Source: Nipponacmea schrenckii (taxonomy: Eukaryota; Mollusca; Gastropoda; Lottiidae). Taken from it: 64,000 bases of DNA. The translations under genes and the position numbers were made by a program. Below are positions 23,975-37,493 of the stretch, one piece after another; the first letter of the stretch is position 1; every line of letters begins with the position of its first letter. The stretch lies in contig CM060199.1 in NCBI GenBank assembly GCA_030562195.1, positions 35,980,338-36,044,337 on the forward strand. Reading direction: 5' to 3'. Below the pieces are notes generated by a model. That model was not told the DNA's origin. It did no database searches and worked only from the letters and a program-made list of their open reading frames with translations.

Positions 23975-26900
23975 ATGGCTGAAAATTTTAACAAAAATAA
24001 TCAAAAAGAATCAAGTGACGAGGTATTTTTGATTTAAGGACAGTATTCGCCTTAGTGAACTTTCATAATTCCCATTAAGTATAAAATTGGTTTTCAACAG
24101 TTTTAGATCGTTAGCTACACGCTAGTGAGCAGTATTGATTGGGTGTTATAGAAGATACTCTCCTATGGAAGCACTGGCCAAAGTCACAAGACAAGAAGAG
24201 AACACACATTTTCCTTCACATTTCTGTTATTACAGTATAATGATTCAAAGTCATGGAAATGAACACTTCCTATTCTCTTTCTCCTTGTCTCTGATCTTTG
24301 CACTGGACTACTTAGGGAGGCACCAGTTATAAAGACCACAGTGTCAGTGGTTTTAGAATTGAATTGATTTAAGTCATTAAATTGATAGTAAATTGAATAA
24401 TGAAAAATATTTACCATATAGATTTGATTACTTGTGTCACTTATGAGTTTGATTGAGGAGATCATTGGCCTTGAATGAGATACAGGTTATTACTATTGAT
24501 AATAATGACAATGATTAGTTTTAATAAATAACAAAATTCAAAGGTTTGTAGGCCTATGTAGTTCTAATGCTAACTACTTAGTTTTCTACATAATCACACT
24601 CAAAGGTTTTCGCTGATGTTTTGGTCTTAATTTGGACTGCAAGGGATGACTCTCTTTATTTCGGGATAAAAAAATTTGGGATTTATAAAAATGATGACAA
24701 TAAATTAAAATAAAACATAAGATGTTTTTGTTTGGTACGAAACAACCATTTTCTGTGTTTGAAAGAGAATTTCAGAATAATCACTCTGCGACTACCCTGA
24801 ATGACTGTGACCTAGCTGTAAACAGACATAGCGGCCCCCATCTTGTTTCTCACTTTTTTCACTAAAATTCACCTTTACAAACTACAAAGATCCTAAAAAA
24901 ATTGCTCGCCCCAATCGCTTTTTTTTAAAATAAGCTAGTCAATGTTATTTTTCTATAGTTTATTTTTATATAATCAGTCTTGTTTGTCCAAGGCAGAATC
25001 TAAATGTATTTTAATGAAATAATTCTGAAACATAACTTAAATCAAATCGTATCATTTTTAAATAGTCCAGAACAAGTATTATGATATTTACATCCTACAA
25101 TCAAACAGAAAGTAAAGTAAATGACACAGTTGACTGAGTTATTGAATGGATTGAATTGAAAAATGCCTTGGGTTATAAGTATGAAACGATTAGACCAGTT
25201 TGAATTATAATATGAATGGCTCAACATAAAGGGAGAGCTATGACCTAGTAAATACATGTAGATATAAACATTGATCATTGACTGATATTCTGTAGGATAT
25301 AGATATAGATGTAGCAACACAGGTTTGTTTTGCTTGTAGTTGAATAAAAAACTAAAGTACCAGTACAGCACATCTTTGAAACTATCTATATCAAACAATT
25401 TTTAGTTGTTATCCTTGTTCTAAATTCAAATTAAATGGTCATATTTGTGGAAAATCAATTATAAGCAGTATATTTTGTCAATATAGACGAGAGCCTCTGA
25501 AGAAGAGAAAACATCACTAATGGATGAACAGAAACATACTGGTAATAATGTCCACCCTGGTGTTCCAACAACCCCTGGTACCAATGAAGGTAAGTCAAAA
25601 TACATCTCAAGTTATATTTGATTGTCAAATGTACCGTATTAAATATGCTCAAAGGTGTGATACCAAATGTAGAAGAAAATATACTGACCATTGTTTTTCT
25701 GAAGAATAATCAATACTGTAATAAATGTATATATGGCACATATATTTCATATATTTCACATGGTTTATTATTAAAATGACACAGGTAATAACTATTATGA
25801 TCAACAAATAGCTTATCACATTTCTCACAATTATTACTTACTAGTTACCTGAAACATCTTACATGGTAATCATCTAGTACTAAATGATAAGTTCAGACTG
25901 TACTCTTTAGACTAGATCAAATTCAAAGGATGTCACTATAAGAATTTCCAATTTCTGTCTGGTTTTGAGACAAACATAAAATACTGTATCCCTGTAAATA
26001 ATGACATCTTGAACACAATTTACTGTTTTCTTAGCTCAAGGATCAACATTTTCATTAGCATCAACAGATTCCTATATGAAAGGTATTTTTGTTCTATGTC
26101 TCATATATAATGTTATAACTCATGAGAATTTTCAACTATTGGCTAATCTAATTCTGTTGATTTTGTGTGTTTGAAAAACTTTCTCTTTTTCTTTAACAAG
26201 CTACTAAATCCAAAGGCAAAAGAGGTAAACATTTCAGGGTTTTATGGTTCCCTTATTAACTCAGATTGTTGTGTTTCTGTATGTATTTAAAATATATACC
26301 TTTTAAGTATTTCTGGTAATGTATTTTTATTGTCAATTGTTGGTACTAGGGTTTGGTTCCTGAATAAGTTTATTGTATTGGTGTTACTAGGCCTATTGCC
26401 CAGCTAGTCACTTTGCATTTGGGAATCTTCATATACCTACAGTGCTTCAACCTTGGTCTTGGTGGTAGTCCTCAACCCTTTTTTGTTTTTAAAGATTTTT
26501 GTTTTGATATACCTACTGTATAGTGTATATTATTGTCATCATCCAGGATTGTCTGTCTGTCCGTCTGTCTATATGAAAGGCACAATTTTTGATGTATTTT
26601 GATGTACAGGTAATTATACTTAGTGAGAGTTCAAATATGAGTTGCTGGCTTACTGCCTAAGTTCTCCATAATGTATTTTGATCAAGTAAGCACTCTCGTA
26701 CAGGGTTTGTGCATCAACCAGTATAGTTACTAGCACTGTGGTATTATCATAATTCAAAAGCATGGTTTAGAAAATTCAACAAAAAGAGAAATTTTTATGT
26801 ATAGAAATTTCTCCCATATGACATATTAGTGTATTTTACTTCTATTAATGTAAGTTAAGATGAAAAGGCAACAACTACTATTACCACCCTTTGATCCCAG

Positions 26901-29900
26901 GAAGTACAGTTAAACACAGGCAAAAGTATTGTATTGTTGATTCACCAGTGAGCTTAACATAACAATAATGGTGAACTCCTAACAAGGAGACTTTCCAGAG
27001 AGTGCTTCAACTGCAACTTTTGCAAAGATTTGCTACTGATACATACAGTCCTTTGTTTAACTTGCTAAGATTTTCATTTTCTTTTGTAAGCTACAACTAG
27101 ACTATGTGTATACATAGGGAAAGTTGTTTTGGAGTTCAGAGTAATGTCGTTTGACTATTATGGAGTCTTTAGTAGCTCCAGAATCAAATGTATTTATGGA
27201 GGGGATTATCTAGTTATCATGTTGTATGTTGAGTCCATTTGGCATCACAGGCTGTAGCTGGGCGAGCGACGTCATTAAACATATTGATTTAATAGAATTG
27301 CACAGATATCTAATTAAAATTTAGTATAGTGTAATTTCGATGTTATCTGTGTCCCCTATGCACTTCTAAAATATCCTTACAATTCTTATAAAACATAGTT
27401 AATGGGGTTTGAGAATATTTCAGCCCACCTAAATTGATAACGTCAGAATAAGACGTCAATATATGACGGAGTAGTGAAATGTTTACAGTCAACAATGCAC
27501 TCTTGGTTGAGTTTGAAAGAAAGTCTGGTTGAAATAAAAATAGCTATGAGTAATGACTTAACAAAAAGTAGACCAAAGACTCATAATGTGTACCATATAC
27601 CAGTATTATTATAAGGGTGTAATGTAAACCCTTTTTTATCTTGAATAGCCTAAGATTAGAATTAAACCAGTTGAATATTAATGTGTGAAAAGTGAATCTT
27701 TATTAATGGTTGGACAAATATGAGACACAAGCATTATGGTAATACATCTTTATAAGGGATTTTATTCTCTTGAGGAGCTGTCTTTAAGGGAAGACAGTTC
27801 TTTATATTAAGCTGTATGAGTATTAAGCTGTTCCATGACTATGCTTATAAGTAATTATTTCGAAACAGGGAGGACATTATGTAATCCATAATGCAGAGAA
27901 ACTGTTATGATGTATACATACAGCTGACTTCATATAAACAGGTCTACATTAGAATAAGGTTTTAACTATTGTTGCCCTCAGTGATGTAACAAGAGTAAGT
28001 AGATTTTGACTTGTGATAGACTTTGATATTGTTATTATGCTAATAATCCATAGTAAAGATTTGTATTGAAGAGGTTGGTTTTTTGGCAAGATATCAACTC
28101 AGTTTTGTTATTAGAGTATAAGAAGATTTGAATGTAAATTAGACAGGATATATAAACTTTAATCATTTCCTACTACTTCTATTTTCTATAACTCCTGCCG
28201 ATTTTGTCTACAGCTTGATTGCTCATAAGTTAGATAAATGATATTTTTGTTGTTTAATGCATAACTAACTGAATAAATATGAAGTAGAATATTTTGAGGA
28301 AAATGGACTGTTATTTTATTGTCATATTTATTGATAAATTAATTCTTAATGTTAAATTTTCAACTTAGTACAAATATTGTAAACTTGATTAGTAATTTGA
28401 ATGTATATCATTGCTTTATTGATTAACCTCTAGAACAGTTAAACTAGAATCTTTCATGTATATTACTTCTTAAAATTAAAACACTTTGGCTCATGTCCAT
28501 GTTAAATTACATTATTTCTAGAAAAAGTTTTTCTTTATATCTGTATTTTGAACCTAAACAAACACTAGCAATTCATAAAATAAATGAAATTTAGTATAAG
28601 ATATAGACCAATACGAGCTTAATATTCGAAATTTTCGAATATTAACAGAGGGATTTGAGGTCTATATCTAACTTACAATCCAAGGTAAACTATGTTTCTT
28701 ATTTACTATTAACTCCCTTTTTCCGATAGACTTGTCAGGTTAATACATGAAATAATGATCGTCGACATCAAAAGTGAAATAATACCTTGGATTGTAAGCA
28801 TTTATAAACATTTATAAAATATCAGTGGCAAAAATAGGTAATATCATAAAATCACCAATGCAAGCATAAAAAATCAAAGCTGGTTTTGGATTTGATTGAT
28901 GAATCAAGAGTTTTGATTGATGATGCCTGACATTGTTTACAAATTTAATAATTATCAACTTATCAAATTGATTGACAGTTGATTGATATGAAATATACCA
29001 ATAAATAAACTAGAATTGCTTACAATTATGAACGTATTTCGAGAGCCTTAAAATATTATGTAGGCTAAATTTGCAATTACCTACATCTAGACAATATATT
29101 GAATATCATTTGACCTAGTTTTCAAAGTCATAAAATAATTAGGTCACACCTTCCGTAACGGTTAATGATGGCGAAAATATGAAAATTATCAATTTTTGCT
29201 GTATTTAAGTACACTTATCTCTATGAATTTTTTAAGTAAGCCAAATTAAAAAATATCTACTCGTAGACAATATATTGAATATTATTTGACTTAATTTTCA
29301 AGGTCATAGATTAAGTGGGTCACACCTTCCGTAGCCGTTAAAGTGACCTAATTTTGAAAAAATCGAAATTTAAATAATTCGAAAGAAAATACGAAATTTG
29401 AAAATCGGTCTCCAAGAAAAGGTAGATAATGATCCATTGTATCTATGTGCTAAATTTCATCAAAATCGGTCTATCAGTAGTGTCTGAATTTCGGATTTAA
29501 GAATTGTAACGAAAATTCACAATGGCGGCCGATATGGCAGCTTGACCTAATTATTTAGGTCAAATCAATTACTATTGACAAGTTATTTATAAAACAGTTT
29601 TCACTTTCCACCTAGCAGTTATAGACCGGAAGTTACGTAATTACGTCATTTGAGGCTAAACCGGAAGTGGAATTTTTTTTTTCACATTTTTTCAAAAATT
29701 ATAAACATATCGCCTATCAACTGGTCAAGTTTCAAAATTTTACCATTTATATTAAAGGAGAAATCACGGTCTGAAATTTTTGCCGATGACCCTTGAATAT
29801 TGAATTGCAAATCGTGGGTAAAATATTTAACCTAATTGCATAAAACCTATAATTGTTAGTTGACAAATACATTGAAGTTTTCAAATCTGAAAATCCGGTC

Positions 29901-32900
29901 AAAATCGAACTGAAAATAAACTTGCTAAAGCAAAAAAACCTGAACTTCCGGTTCTCACTTCCTGTCAGAGATAGAACTTCCGGTTTTGTTTTATTTGATA
30001 ATAGAAATCATTCTAAGATCAACTGTAGATTTAGAATTTCTGCACCTTTTACCAGTTTGTCTGCAAACTCATCCAAGAATTACAAAAAAAAAAAAAAAAA
30101 ATAAAATAAAATAATCCGAACGATTACAATACGTTTTCGACAAAGTCGAAATACGTAATAAAACTGATATAAGTAAACAAGGTTATAAAAAGTTAGTGAT
30201 ATTTTGGCAGAAGTGTGTTAGTAATATGTTTCAGAGTATAATAGTTATCTAGGTGTGAGTGGTATTTGGCAAGCTTATATTGACTTCAGATGTGTCAGTA
30301 GTACTGTTTTAGTCTGAGACGTAGGTGAAAGGAGTGTTGGTTCCATAATATATACCTTACCTTAATATTGTGAAATTGTTACTAGAATTTGGAATTATGG
30401 TTTGTCTGTTATTGCCAGCAGAAAACTTGGAATGCCAGGGAATTAAAATGAGCTGATGTGTACAGTTGCTGTATTCTTCAACTTTTTGTCTATTTATTTT
30501 TTACTTTTGACTACCGTTATACTTTCAATAAGGACCAACCCTATTCTGTTTGACCATAGAATGAAGGCTTTGATTACTCTTCTAGAACATTGGATGTCAT
30601 AATTGATTGTGAATACCACTTTATTAATGTTATTTACCCAGAAAGTTTGCTTATTGATTTTAAGGTTTTAAACATTTGGATTACTCTTCCAGAACACTGG
30701 ATGTCATAACTGTTTGTTAACCCAGCTTTATCAATTTACTTTTTCGTCAGAAATTTTGATTATTATTTTTAAAATTTTGAATGAAGTTTTATTCTAGGAA
30801 AATATGCTACAGTGTTCAGTTGTTTGATATAGCTATGGATATTATAGGATAGAGAAATGTCTTGCCTGTTATCAACTATCTTATTATGTTTATTAAAGCT
30901 TCAAAATTACGAAATTGTTGTAATTTGACCTAGTTCCTTATTGCTATCTTACTCTTTGTGTGAAAACTTCCTATATGAAAATTGAATTGTACATAGTATC
31001 TTTAACCAGCATCTTATGTTAAGTAAGTTTTCATGTTGGATCAACAAGATCTATAGTAATTTGTGCTCAAGTGTTTATTTAATTAATGAATTGACAATTA
31101 ACCTCGGGCTAAGTACCCTTGAAATATAATTCTATCAGTAAAAAGTTTGAACTTTATCAGTAATATTGTGAGTCAGTTTGACATTTGCTTTATCCTTCTA
31201 AATAATAATGGCAACTAGAGTGAAATTAAAAGGAAAACATTCACTGCTTCGTAAAAATAGGATTCATAAACCTAATGAAGGTAATGTATTTGTTGGTTAT
31301 GTCTTTGCTGTATGTGTTTTAATGTTACTTTTAACAGTGAATTTTCTTTAACTTAACTGATTACTGTTTTATAAAAGTAATTGTGTATTTTCTTTAAAAC
31401 TGATTACTGTTTTATTTTTGGTATTTTCTTTAAAACTGATTACTGTTTTATAAAAGTAATTGTGTATTTTCTTTAAAACTGATTAATACTGTTTTATAAA
31501 AGTAATTGTGTATTTTCTTTAAAACTGATTACTGTTTTATTTTTGGTATTTTCTTTAAAACTGATTACTGTTTTATAAAAGTAATTGTGTATTTTCTTTA
31601 AAACTGATTACTGTTTTATAAAAGTAATTGTGTATTTTCTTTAAAACTGATTACTGTTTTATAATACTAATTGTGTATTTTCTATAAAGCTGAACACTGT
31701 TTATAAAAGTAATTGTATTTTCTTTAAAACTGATTACTGTATTATAAAAGTAATTGTGTATTTTCTGTAAAACTGATTACTGTATTATAAAAGTAATTGT
31801 GTATTTTTTTAAACTGATTACTGTATTATAAAAATAATTGTGTATTTTCTTTTAACTGATTACTCTATTTTATAAAAGTAGTTGTATATTTTATTTACAA
31901 CTGATTACTGTATTATTAAAGTAATTGTGTATTATCTCTAAAACTGATTGCTCTTTTATAAAAGTAATATGAAACTTTTTAAATTTGTCGTATTTAAATG
32001 AGAAATCTGATAAGGATTTAAAAACCCTTTTTTTTCAATTAAAGTGTACTTATTTATGTATTTTGAGAAAGCTGAAAACAAAAACCCCTCATTAAAACTT
32101 CTTTACTTGAACAATTAGTTTCTTGAAAAGACGAGTTAGGAAATGCACAGCACAAATTTCTGTTACCTGCAAAGTTGTGAGCGAGATAACTTTGATAGAT
32201 ATTTGTAGTGATGTAGTAAATTGCCTGTTTCTGTAGCAAAAGGCTCACAATTTCTGGATAATTTGATATTTGTTTATGGACCAAGCTTCAAACAAATTGT
32301 GATTACATTTCTTTAAAACATTTGTCTTTATCAGTAATATATCTTGATATATCTTTCAGTGATAGAACTGGTGGTATTTCTAAGGGATAGAACTGGTATA
32401 CATTTTAATTTAGAAGATGGACATCTAGCACAAGCTGATGAGTTGTTAGACTTGGTGATAGATGAACAAGGACTACCACCAATTGCTAAACAAGCTTTAG
32501 CATTATGGATTGTCTCAGATTTGTTAGGTAATGTCACTTGCTTCTATAAGAAATCATGTGCATGATCTTAAAAATCATTAAGAAAAATTGCTGTTATTAC
32601 TCATTAGGGCATAGATGGGAAGATGCCTTTCCTAGTGATCTATATTGGTACTTTTTTGATATTATTTTTTTTGCAATTTTTTTATAATGTAGTTTTAGAT
32701 GTTGAATGTCAGGTTTTATCTGCAGGTTAAAAAAGAGCATAATATTAATTATTTTGTCAAATTTGATTCTGACATTTAGTTGCATTTGGATTCAATCTTA
32801 GGGGGAAAAATGAAACATCAGATAACATTTTGAAAATGAACCTTCTATTTGCAACTTCAGCTCCATCTCATTGTATTTCTAATTGTTTACAGATATAAGA

Positions 32901-35900
32901 ATGAAGAGAAGTCACCAACCGTATCATATTGTACAGAAGTGGGATGAATTATGTGCTATTTATACTGATGCTAAATTTGAGGATATTGTTAAATGTATGT
33001 AATTTTATGAAGACATTATGTTTAAGTTTAGTGGCAGACTATTATTCTATTTTTTCGTAAATAATGTTTAGAAATATTGATAAGTGAAATTTGAACCCTG
33101 CAATCTAGATTTTATAGGATGAATGCTAAGCAATACCATTTAGCTGGGTTAAATGGGTTAAATATTAGCAGCACAGTTACATTAGCTGATACAGGTACTG
33201 ACACAACTGTGGTAACCTCAAGCATCATCATCCCTTTCAAATAAGTAAAACATATGGAATGCTTACTGACTGTTCTGATGCGTTTTTTTTTTTTTTTAGC
33301 TGAACCAGTTCTCATGGCACAGAGAGATGTCTTTTTCACTCTGGAACAGGAAAGAAGTGTAAGTAGTCAATTATTGGATAAAAATAGGATATGTCTGATA
33401 AACATCTACCAAGTATATACTTGTTACATAACTAAAGTAAAACAAAATACCGAATACAGAATACATGAATAATTAAAAATTGATCTTTTGCATAATCAGT
33501 GAGACAATCAAAAAAAAAAACAGCTGTAAAAAGCAATAGATACGACCTATTTGAAAACAATGTGTGATAATTTGAATGGTTATATAGTCAAGTTCAATAG
33601 AACAGTTAGTTGATATATATAGTAGAACATCATATATTTTTAAAAGTAAAATGTTTTGATATCAGATCCAGAATGAAGAAATGCTATGTTTATTGTATCA
33701 TGAAGCTAAAACCCATGTCATAGAAGGACGGTATATTTTATATACGGAAGATTACCATAGATTAGCTGGTATACAGGCTTTGATTCACCTGGGAAAGTAT
33801 AACCCTAAAGAACATATGGCTTCTAATTACAGGTGAGAAAAAGTTGCCTGGAGATTCAAATCATAAGTAAATGACCTGATAAGCAAGAAAATATAGGCTT
33901 TAAAAAACAACTTAAATGGAGAGAATAATGTCAAATTTGATGAATTAGCCACTATTATCAGTCATAGTTATATTTTGATGTAGAAAATTGGCTGTTTAAA
34001 AACCTACCTTTTTACCTTGTTTTTTTTTAGAACACTACTTCTCTGCCAATAACCCTAATTTAAATCAAAATGTGTGAAACAATTACCAACATTGAACAAA
34101 TTCTATTATCTACTTTCTGTATTGTAAAACTTATATTCTGGTGACAGCATCAGTATCTGATATTACCAATCCATGTAAAATCATTTTATTTTTCATTTTT
34201 ACTTAAAAATAACTTAGGGTGAACTATGATAACTTTTTCAGATCCCTATTAGTACAGTTTTATCCAGAACATATGTATCAAAAGCAGAAGTTTTTATTTT
34301 TCTCTCCAACAAAGAGTAATGAGGGTATGGACTGTGAGGAGTTTATGATCAATGCTCACCAGCAGATGACTAATGAATTTGGTAGTAAAGATATTGATGA
34401 AAATATCTGTGAGCTGTATCAAAAATATTTGGATATTTGTCGAACATATCCTTTTTATGGGTAAATATTTTCTTTGATATTTTTAATCATATTTACTGTA
34501 TTGGAAATTATCGGTTAAAGTTTTTATTCTGTGGAGGCATTACCATGTGTTGGCAATAACATGCTGAGCCTTTTCCAGCTTTAATTATATAATAGTATTT
34601 CTGATTATAGTGGATATGAATCTATAATTTTTACATATATGTTACAGGAGTGCATTTTTTAATGGTCAGATTGAGAGACCAGTGAATAGATTTAAAAAGT
34701 TCATGAATATTGGAGCTGATATTAAATGTATAATAGCTATCAATACAGAATGTGTTAATATTATTGATATGGAGAAAAATGTAAGCTTTATTCATTTCAA
34801 GCAATCTGTATTGTCGGGATATGATTGCCTGTTTACCATTCTTTCATTACACCATATGTTTTTCTCATGTTTGTCTACTCTGAAACAAGATGCTGTGAAG
34901 ATGCACCAGGAGAGCACTCACCTTGCATCACAATTTGTTTTCCATTGTCATTTGTTCATGTTAGGTAGTCTGAGACAAGGGCAACTACGTGTTTATTACT
35001 TTTTTGAATGAATGTATGTTTTTTTCAGGATTGTATATTAACTGTGCCCTTCACTCAGCTTTCATGGCGTTATAGGGAGGCTCAGTTTGACGTAGATGAT
35101 GACTCTATGCCCTGTCTATTTCTCCAGTTTTTATATGATTGCCCTGTCAATGGTAGATGTACTAAGTTATTGGAAGTGTATTCTAGGGAGGTGAGAATGT
35201 GAATTATTTGAATTTCAATAGCAATTTATTAATGGTTAAATTATAGTTATAATTTCCTTTGTCTAGTTAATTTGTCAGACTTCATGCCCAATGGTAATGG
35301 AAATTTTAAATTGAATTGTTTCTGAAGCTCCAAAAAACTATTCTAGTACATTTATACAACAGAATTCTTTTGAAAAAGTATGCTTCTATACTTTTGGTGT
35401 ATGAGCTAAATACAAAATTAGATGATATTGTAATTAATGAGATTAAAATATTTGCAGGCTAAATTAATGGATGCCTTGATCACATCATGTGTAAAACATA
35501 AACTAGAAATTGGAGCTGAGCCAGAAGATTTTGTAGATGGTGATGAGTCTCCTTCATTAGGTAATTGTTTACAGTTTTAAAGTTTATAGATTATGAGCCA
35601 AAAAATTTCTTTTTATGAATACATATTTATATGAGCTCTTAATTATATGAAAAATATAATTTTTAATTGTCATATATATCTATGAAAAACAAATTTACAG
35701 CTTGACCAACTCTTTCAGAATCAAGTTCCAAGCCAGTTCATAAGATGGACAGACTCTGTTGTTCAACATATTCTTGTAAAGGTAAATTTATTCTTCATTT
35801 TGTGTCATTTGATTTGTAATGAATGCAATCATAGTTTTCTTATACTGGGGTGGCCATCTCTACTTTTTTAATTAATTATCAACTTAAATTCATTAACCAA

Positions 35901-36112
35901 TTCAAATCTTGTAAACCATTTGAAATATGAATTTGGTCAATTTGATTTTAGTTACTATTTTGAGAGTCTTTTTCTTGCTTGACTCATTTTAGCGTAGTCT
36001 GTAATACTTCAATGAGCTGTAAACTGTCATTTAATATGAATGGCCAATGATTCAAGATTCTTTCTCATCCTACCGATTGCTTCTTTATCTTTCAGGAGCA
36101 AAACTAGACTGA
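23975..36112 (+). CDS. FRMD8: FRMD8, FERM domain-containing protein 8 (iTAP)
   Basis: FERM protein that binds iRhom pseudoproteases and stabilises the iRhom/ADAM17 sheddase complex. Longest model: 23975-24022, 25487-25589, 26035-26082, 26201-26224, 31221-31280, 32360-32527, 32893-32994, 33300-33358, 33666-33832, 34242-34460, 34648-34780, 35029-35190, 35458-35560, 35719-35781 and 36096-36112. This is 491 residues, in frame throughout. FRMD8-like blocks are ALWIVSDLLDI followed by HQPYHIVQKW, then DVFFTLEQER, then EEMLCLLYHEAK and PFYGSAFFNGQIERP, then TKLLEVYSREAKLM. The polar N-terminus is spread over small exons, four of them multiples of three with phase 1-1 ends, so exon skipping is likely. 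The 4.9-kb intron 4 is rich in repeats. This model ends in CKGAKLD and lacks the long C-terminal tail of vertebrate FRMD8. Confidence 0.9.
28598..28797. repeat. Nested fold-back sequences in FRMD8 intron
   Basis: Two stem-loops lie side by side. In the first, TAAGATATAGACC (about 28597) pairs with GGTCTATATCTAACTTA (about 28656), with an inner TTAATATTCGAAA/TTTTCGAATATTAA palindrome. In the second, CTTACAATCCAAGGTA (about 28671-28686) is a perfect inverted match to TACCTTGGATTGTAAG (about 28782-28797). Looks like a small MITE-like or fold-back insertion. Confidence 0.65.
29072..29345 (+). repeat. ~180-bp imperfect tandem duplication
   Basis: AGACAATATATTGAATAT..ATTTGACCTA..TTTTCAAAGTCATA..GGTCACACCTTCCGTAACGGTTAA occurs at about 29090-29165, and again, slightly changed, at about 29262-29342. 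The segment lies in FRMD8 intron 4 inside a larger stretch that ends in a poly-A run at 30085-30101. Confidence 0.65.
29500..30110 (+). mobile_element. Possible retroposed repeat ending in poly-A
   Basis: The stretch has short recurring motifs (ACTTCCGGTT, CCGGAAGT) and ends in a 17-18 base A run followed by TAAAATAAAATAA. A + strand frame at 29853-30104 runs straight into the poly-A and shows no domain. A poly-A terminus in an intron suggests a retroposed copy, but no target-site duplication was found. Low certainty. Confidence 0.35.
31208..31280 (+). CDS. FRMD8: Alternative first coding exon of FRMD8 (short N-terminus)
   Basis: ATG at 31208 opens a frame MATRVKLKGKHSLLRKNRIH that ends at GAAG|GTAATG in the same phase as the upstream exons and joins directly to the FERM-coding exon at 32360. 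Part of the same exon (from 31221) can also be used internally after a CTAGAG acceptor, so it is either an alternative start or a cassette exon. It encodes a strongly basic segment. Confidence 0.5.
31340..31970. repeat. 42-bp minisatellite in FRMD8 intron
   Basis: About 14 copies of a ~42-base unit, TATTTTCTTTAAAACTGATT then ACTGTTTTATAAAAGTAATTGTG, separate the alternative first exon from the FERM exon. Shortened ~27-base copies (ending TTATTTTTGG) are interspersed, for example near 31420 and 31540. The 3' copies are more diverged. Confidence 0.9.
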
Positions 36113-37493
36113 TATTGTATTTGGAAATAGTTTGTTTTAAAAGCAAATGGTTAATATTTGTTTGTTTCCTTTAGCAGCTTTATCTGTGATAGTCATTGTA
36201 TCATCTTATGTTAATTACATTTTCGTTTAGTGTATTTCATTGGACTCACACATCATATCCCATTTAATGATTGTCAAGATTTATTCTGTATTTTTATGTA
36301 TAATGTCCTGTTTGTGAACACCACAAATTTCTCTCCTAAATTATCATTGGAAGCAAAATACATGTATCATAAAACTTTAGTTCTGGATAATTAGTATCAG
36401 TCATGAAAATTTGAATTCTTGCATGAGGCTACAAATTGAACAACTGGAATTTGGAACTATCCTGACTTGCATCACATAATGTATTTAATATGATCTCTAC
36501 CTAGAAATATTCCTTAATTATTATTTTAATTACATGTGTCAAGTTTCCTACTAAAAATAACTCACTTTATACAAACATTTCAGTTTATTGACAGTGTTTT
36601 TTCTTTAAAAAAATCTTTTAGCATTCTCTCTGTTGCTCAATTAATTCTGTTAATTTTGGTTGAAATTTGGGAAAAATTATTATTAAGAATCACATTTATA
36701 TTAATTTGACATCAATTTATATTTTTTATTATTGTATTTGATATGAATTATTATTTTGTATTTGTATATTTACTATTTATTAAAAATTGTACATAACATA
36801 TTTTCACTTGTGTGTATTTTATTGAAGGTTAATTTCTTATTGAAGCACATAATTAGATAGATAAAGTAATTCAAGTTTGTGTACACTGACAATCTGAAAT
36901 ATTTGTTAAAGTTCTTAGGTGAAGTTATTACTGATCTAAATATATTAGTATCTACACGTTAAACTTTAAATATAGAAATTCTGCCATAGTAGTTTTGGTT
37001 TCTGTTGAATTGTATTAGAAAAATGTTACAGGCAGCAGAAAAAGATCTCTCAGCTTATCGAATATTTAAATGACTGTAGCTTCTGGAATATAAGTGATTG
37101 TACCATTTGCAGGTCAAAATATTTTGAAATTCCTTCTTTTTTATATAATTATACAGTACACATATTGATGCTTTGTCATTTCTATGCTAATCATGTACTT
37201 GCTATAGATTCAAAATTCTTTATGTATGAAAGCAAAGTCCTTTTACACACCTCTCAAATATTGTAATGCTCAATTTCATCATTAAAGATCATCAATAAAA
37301 GTTAAAATTAAGAACAGTGTATGTTTATTTATTCTATCAGATAAAGAAGGAGTATAATCAGATAGTGAAATATTAATCAGACAAAGATTTGATTGTAGAA
37401 CATCCTTTTGTAATGAAATAGTTGGAGACTGTTCAAGATTAAAACCAAAATGATTTATTTTACTGAAGTTTAAATACTCTTGGGCTACAATCT
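36113..37493. other. FRMD8 3' region and spacer to convergent gene
   Basis: Probably FRMD8 3' UTR or intron. A polyadenylation signal AATAAA lies at 37294-37299 on the plus strand. The signal for the converging minus-strand gene (TTTATT) is at 37454-37459, so the two transcripts end about 160 bases apart. A possible alternative last exon of FRMD8 lies at 37032-37069. Confidence 0.5.
37032..37069 (+). CDS. FRMD8: Possible alternative last exon of FRMD8
   Basis: A GTTACAG acceptor precedes GCAGCAGAAAAAGATCTCTC. Joined after the phase-1 exon ending at 35781, it would encode a tail GSRKRSLSLSNI in place of GAKLD. The basic, serine-rich tail recalls the KR/S-rich end of vertebrate FRMD8, and it lies upstream of the only clear poly-A signal. 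Evidence is limited to frame and splice motif. Confidence 0.35.

Noticed and set aside
29853..30104. 83-codon frame ending in KKKKKK
   Set aside because: The tail is translation of a poly-A run in a repeat; no protein features.
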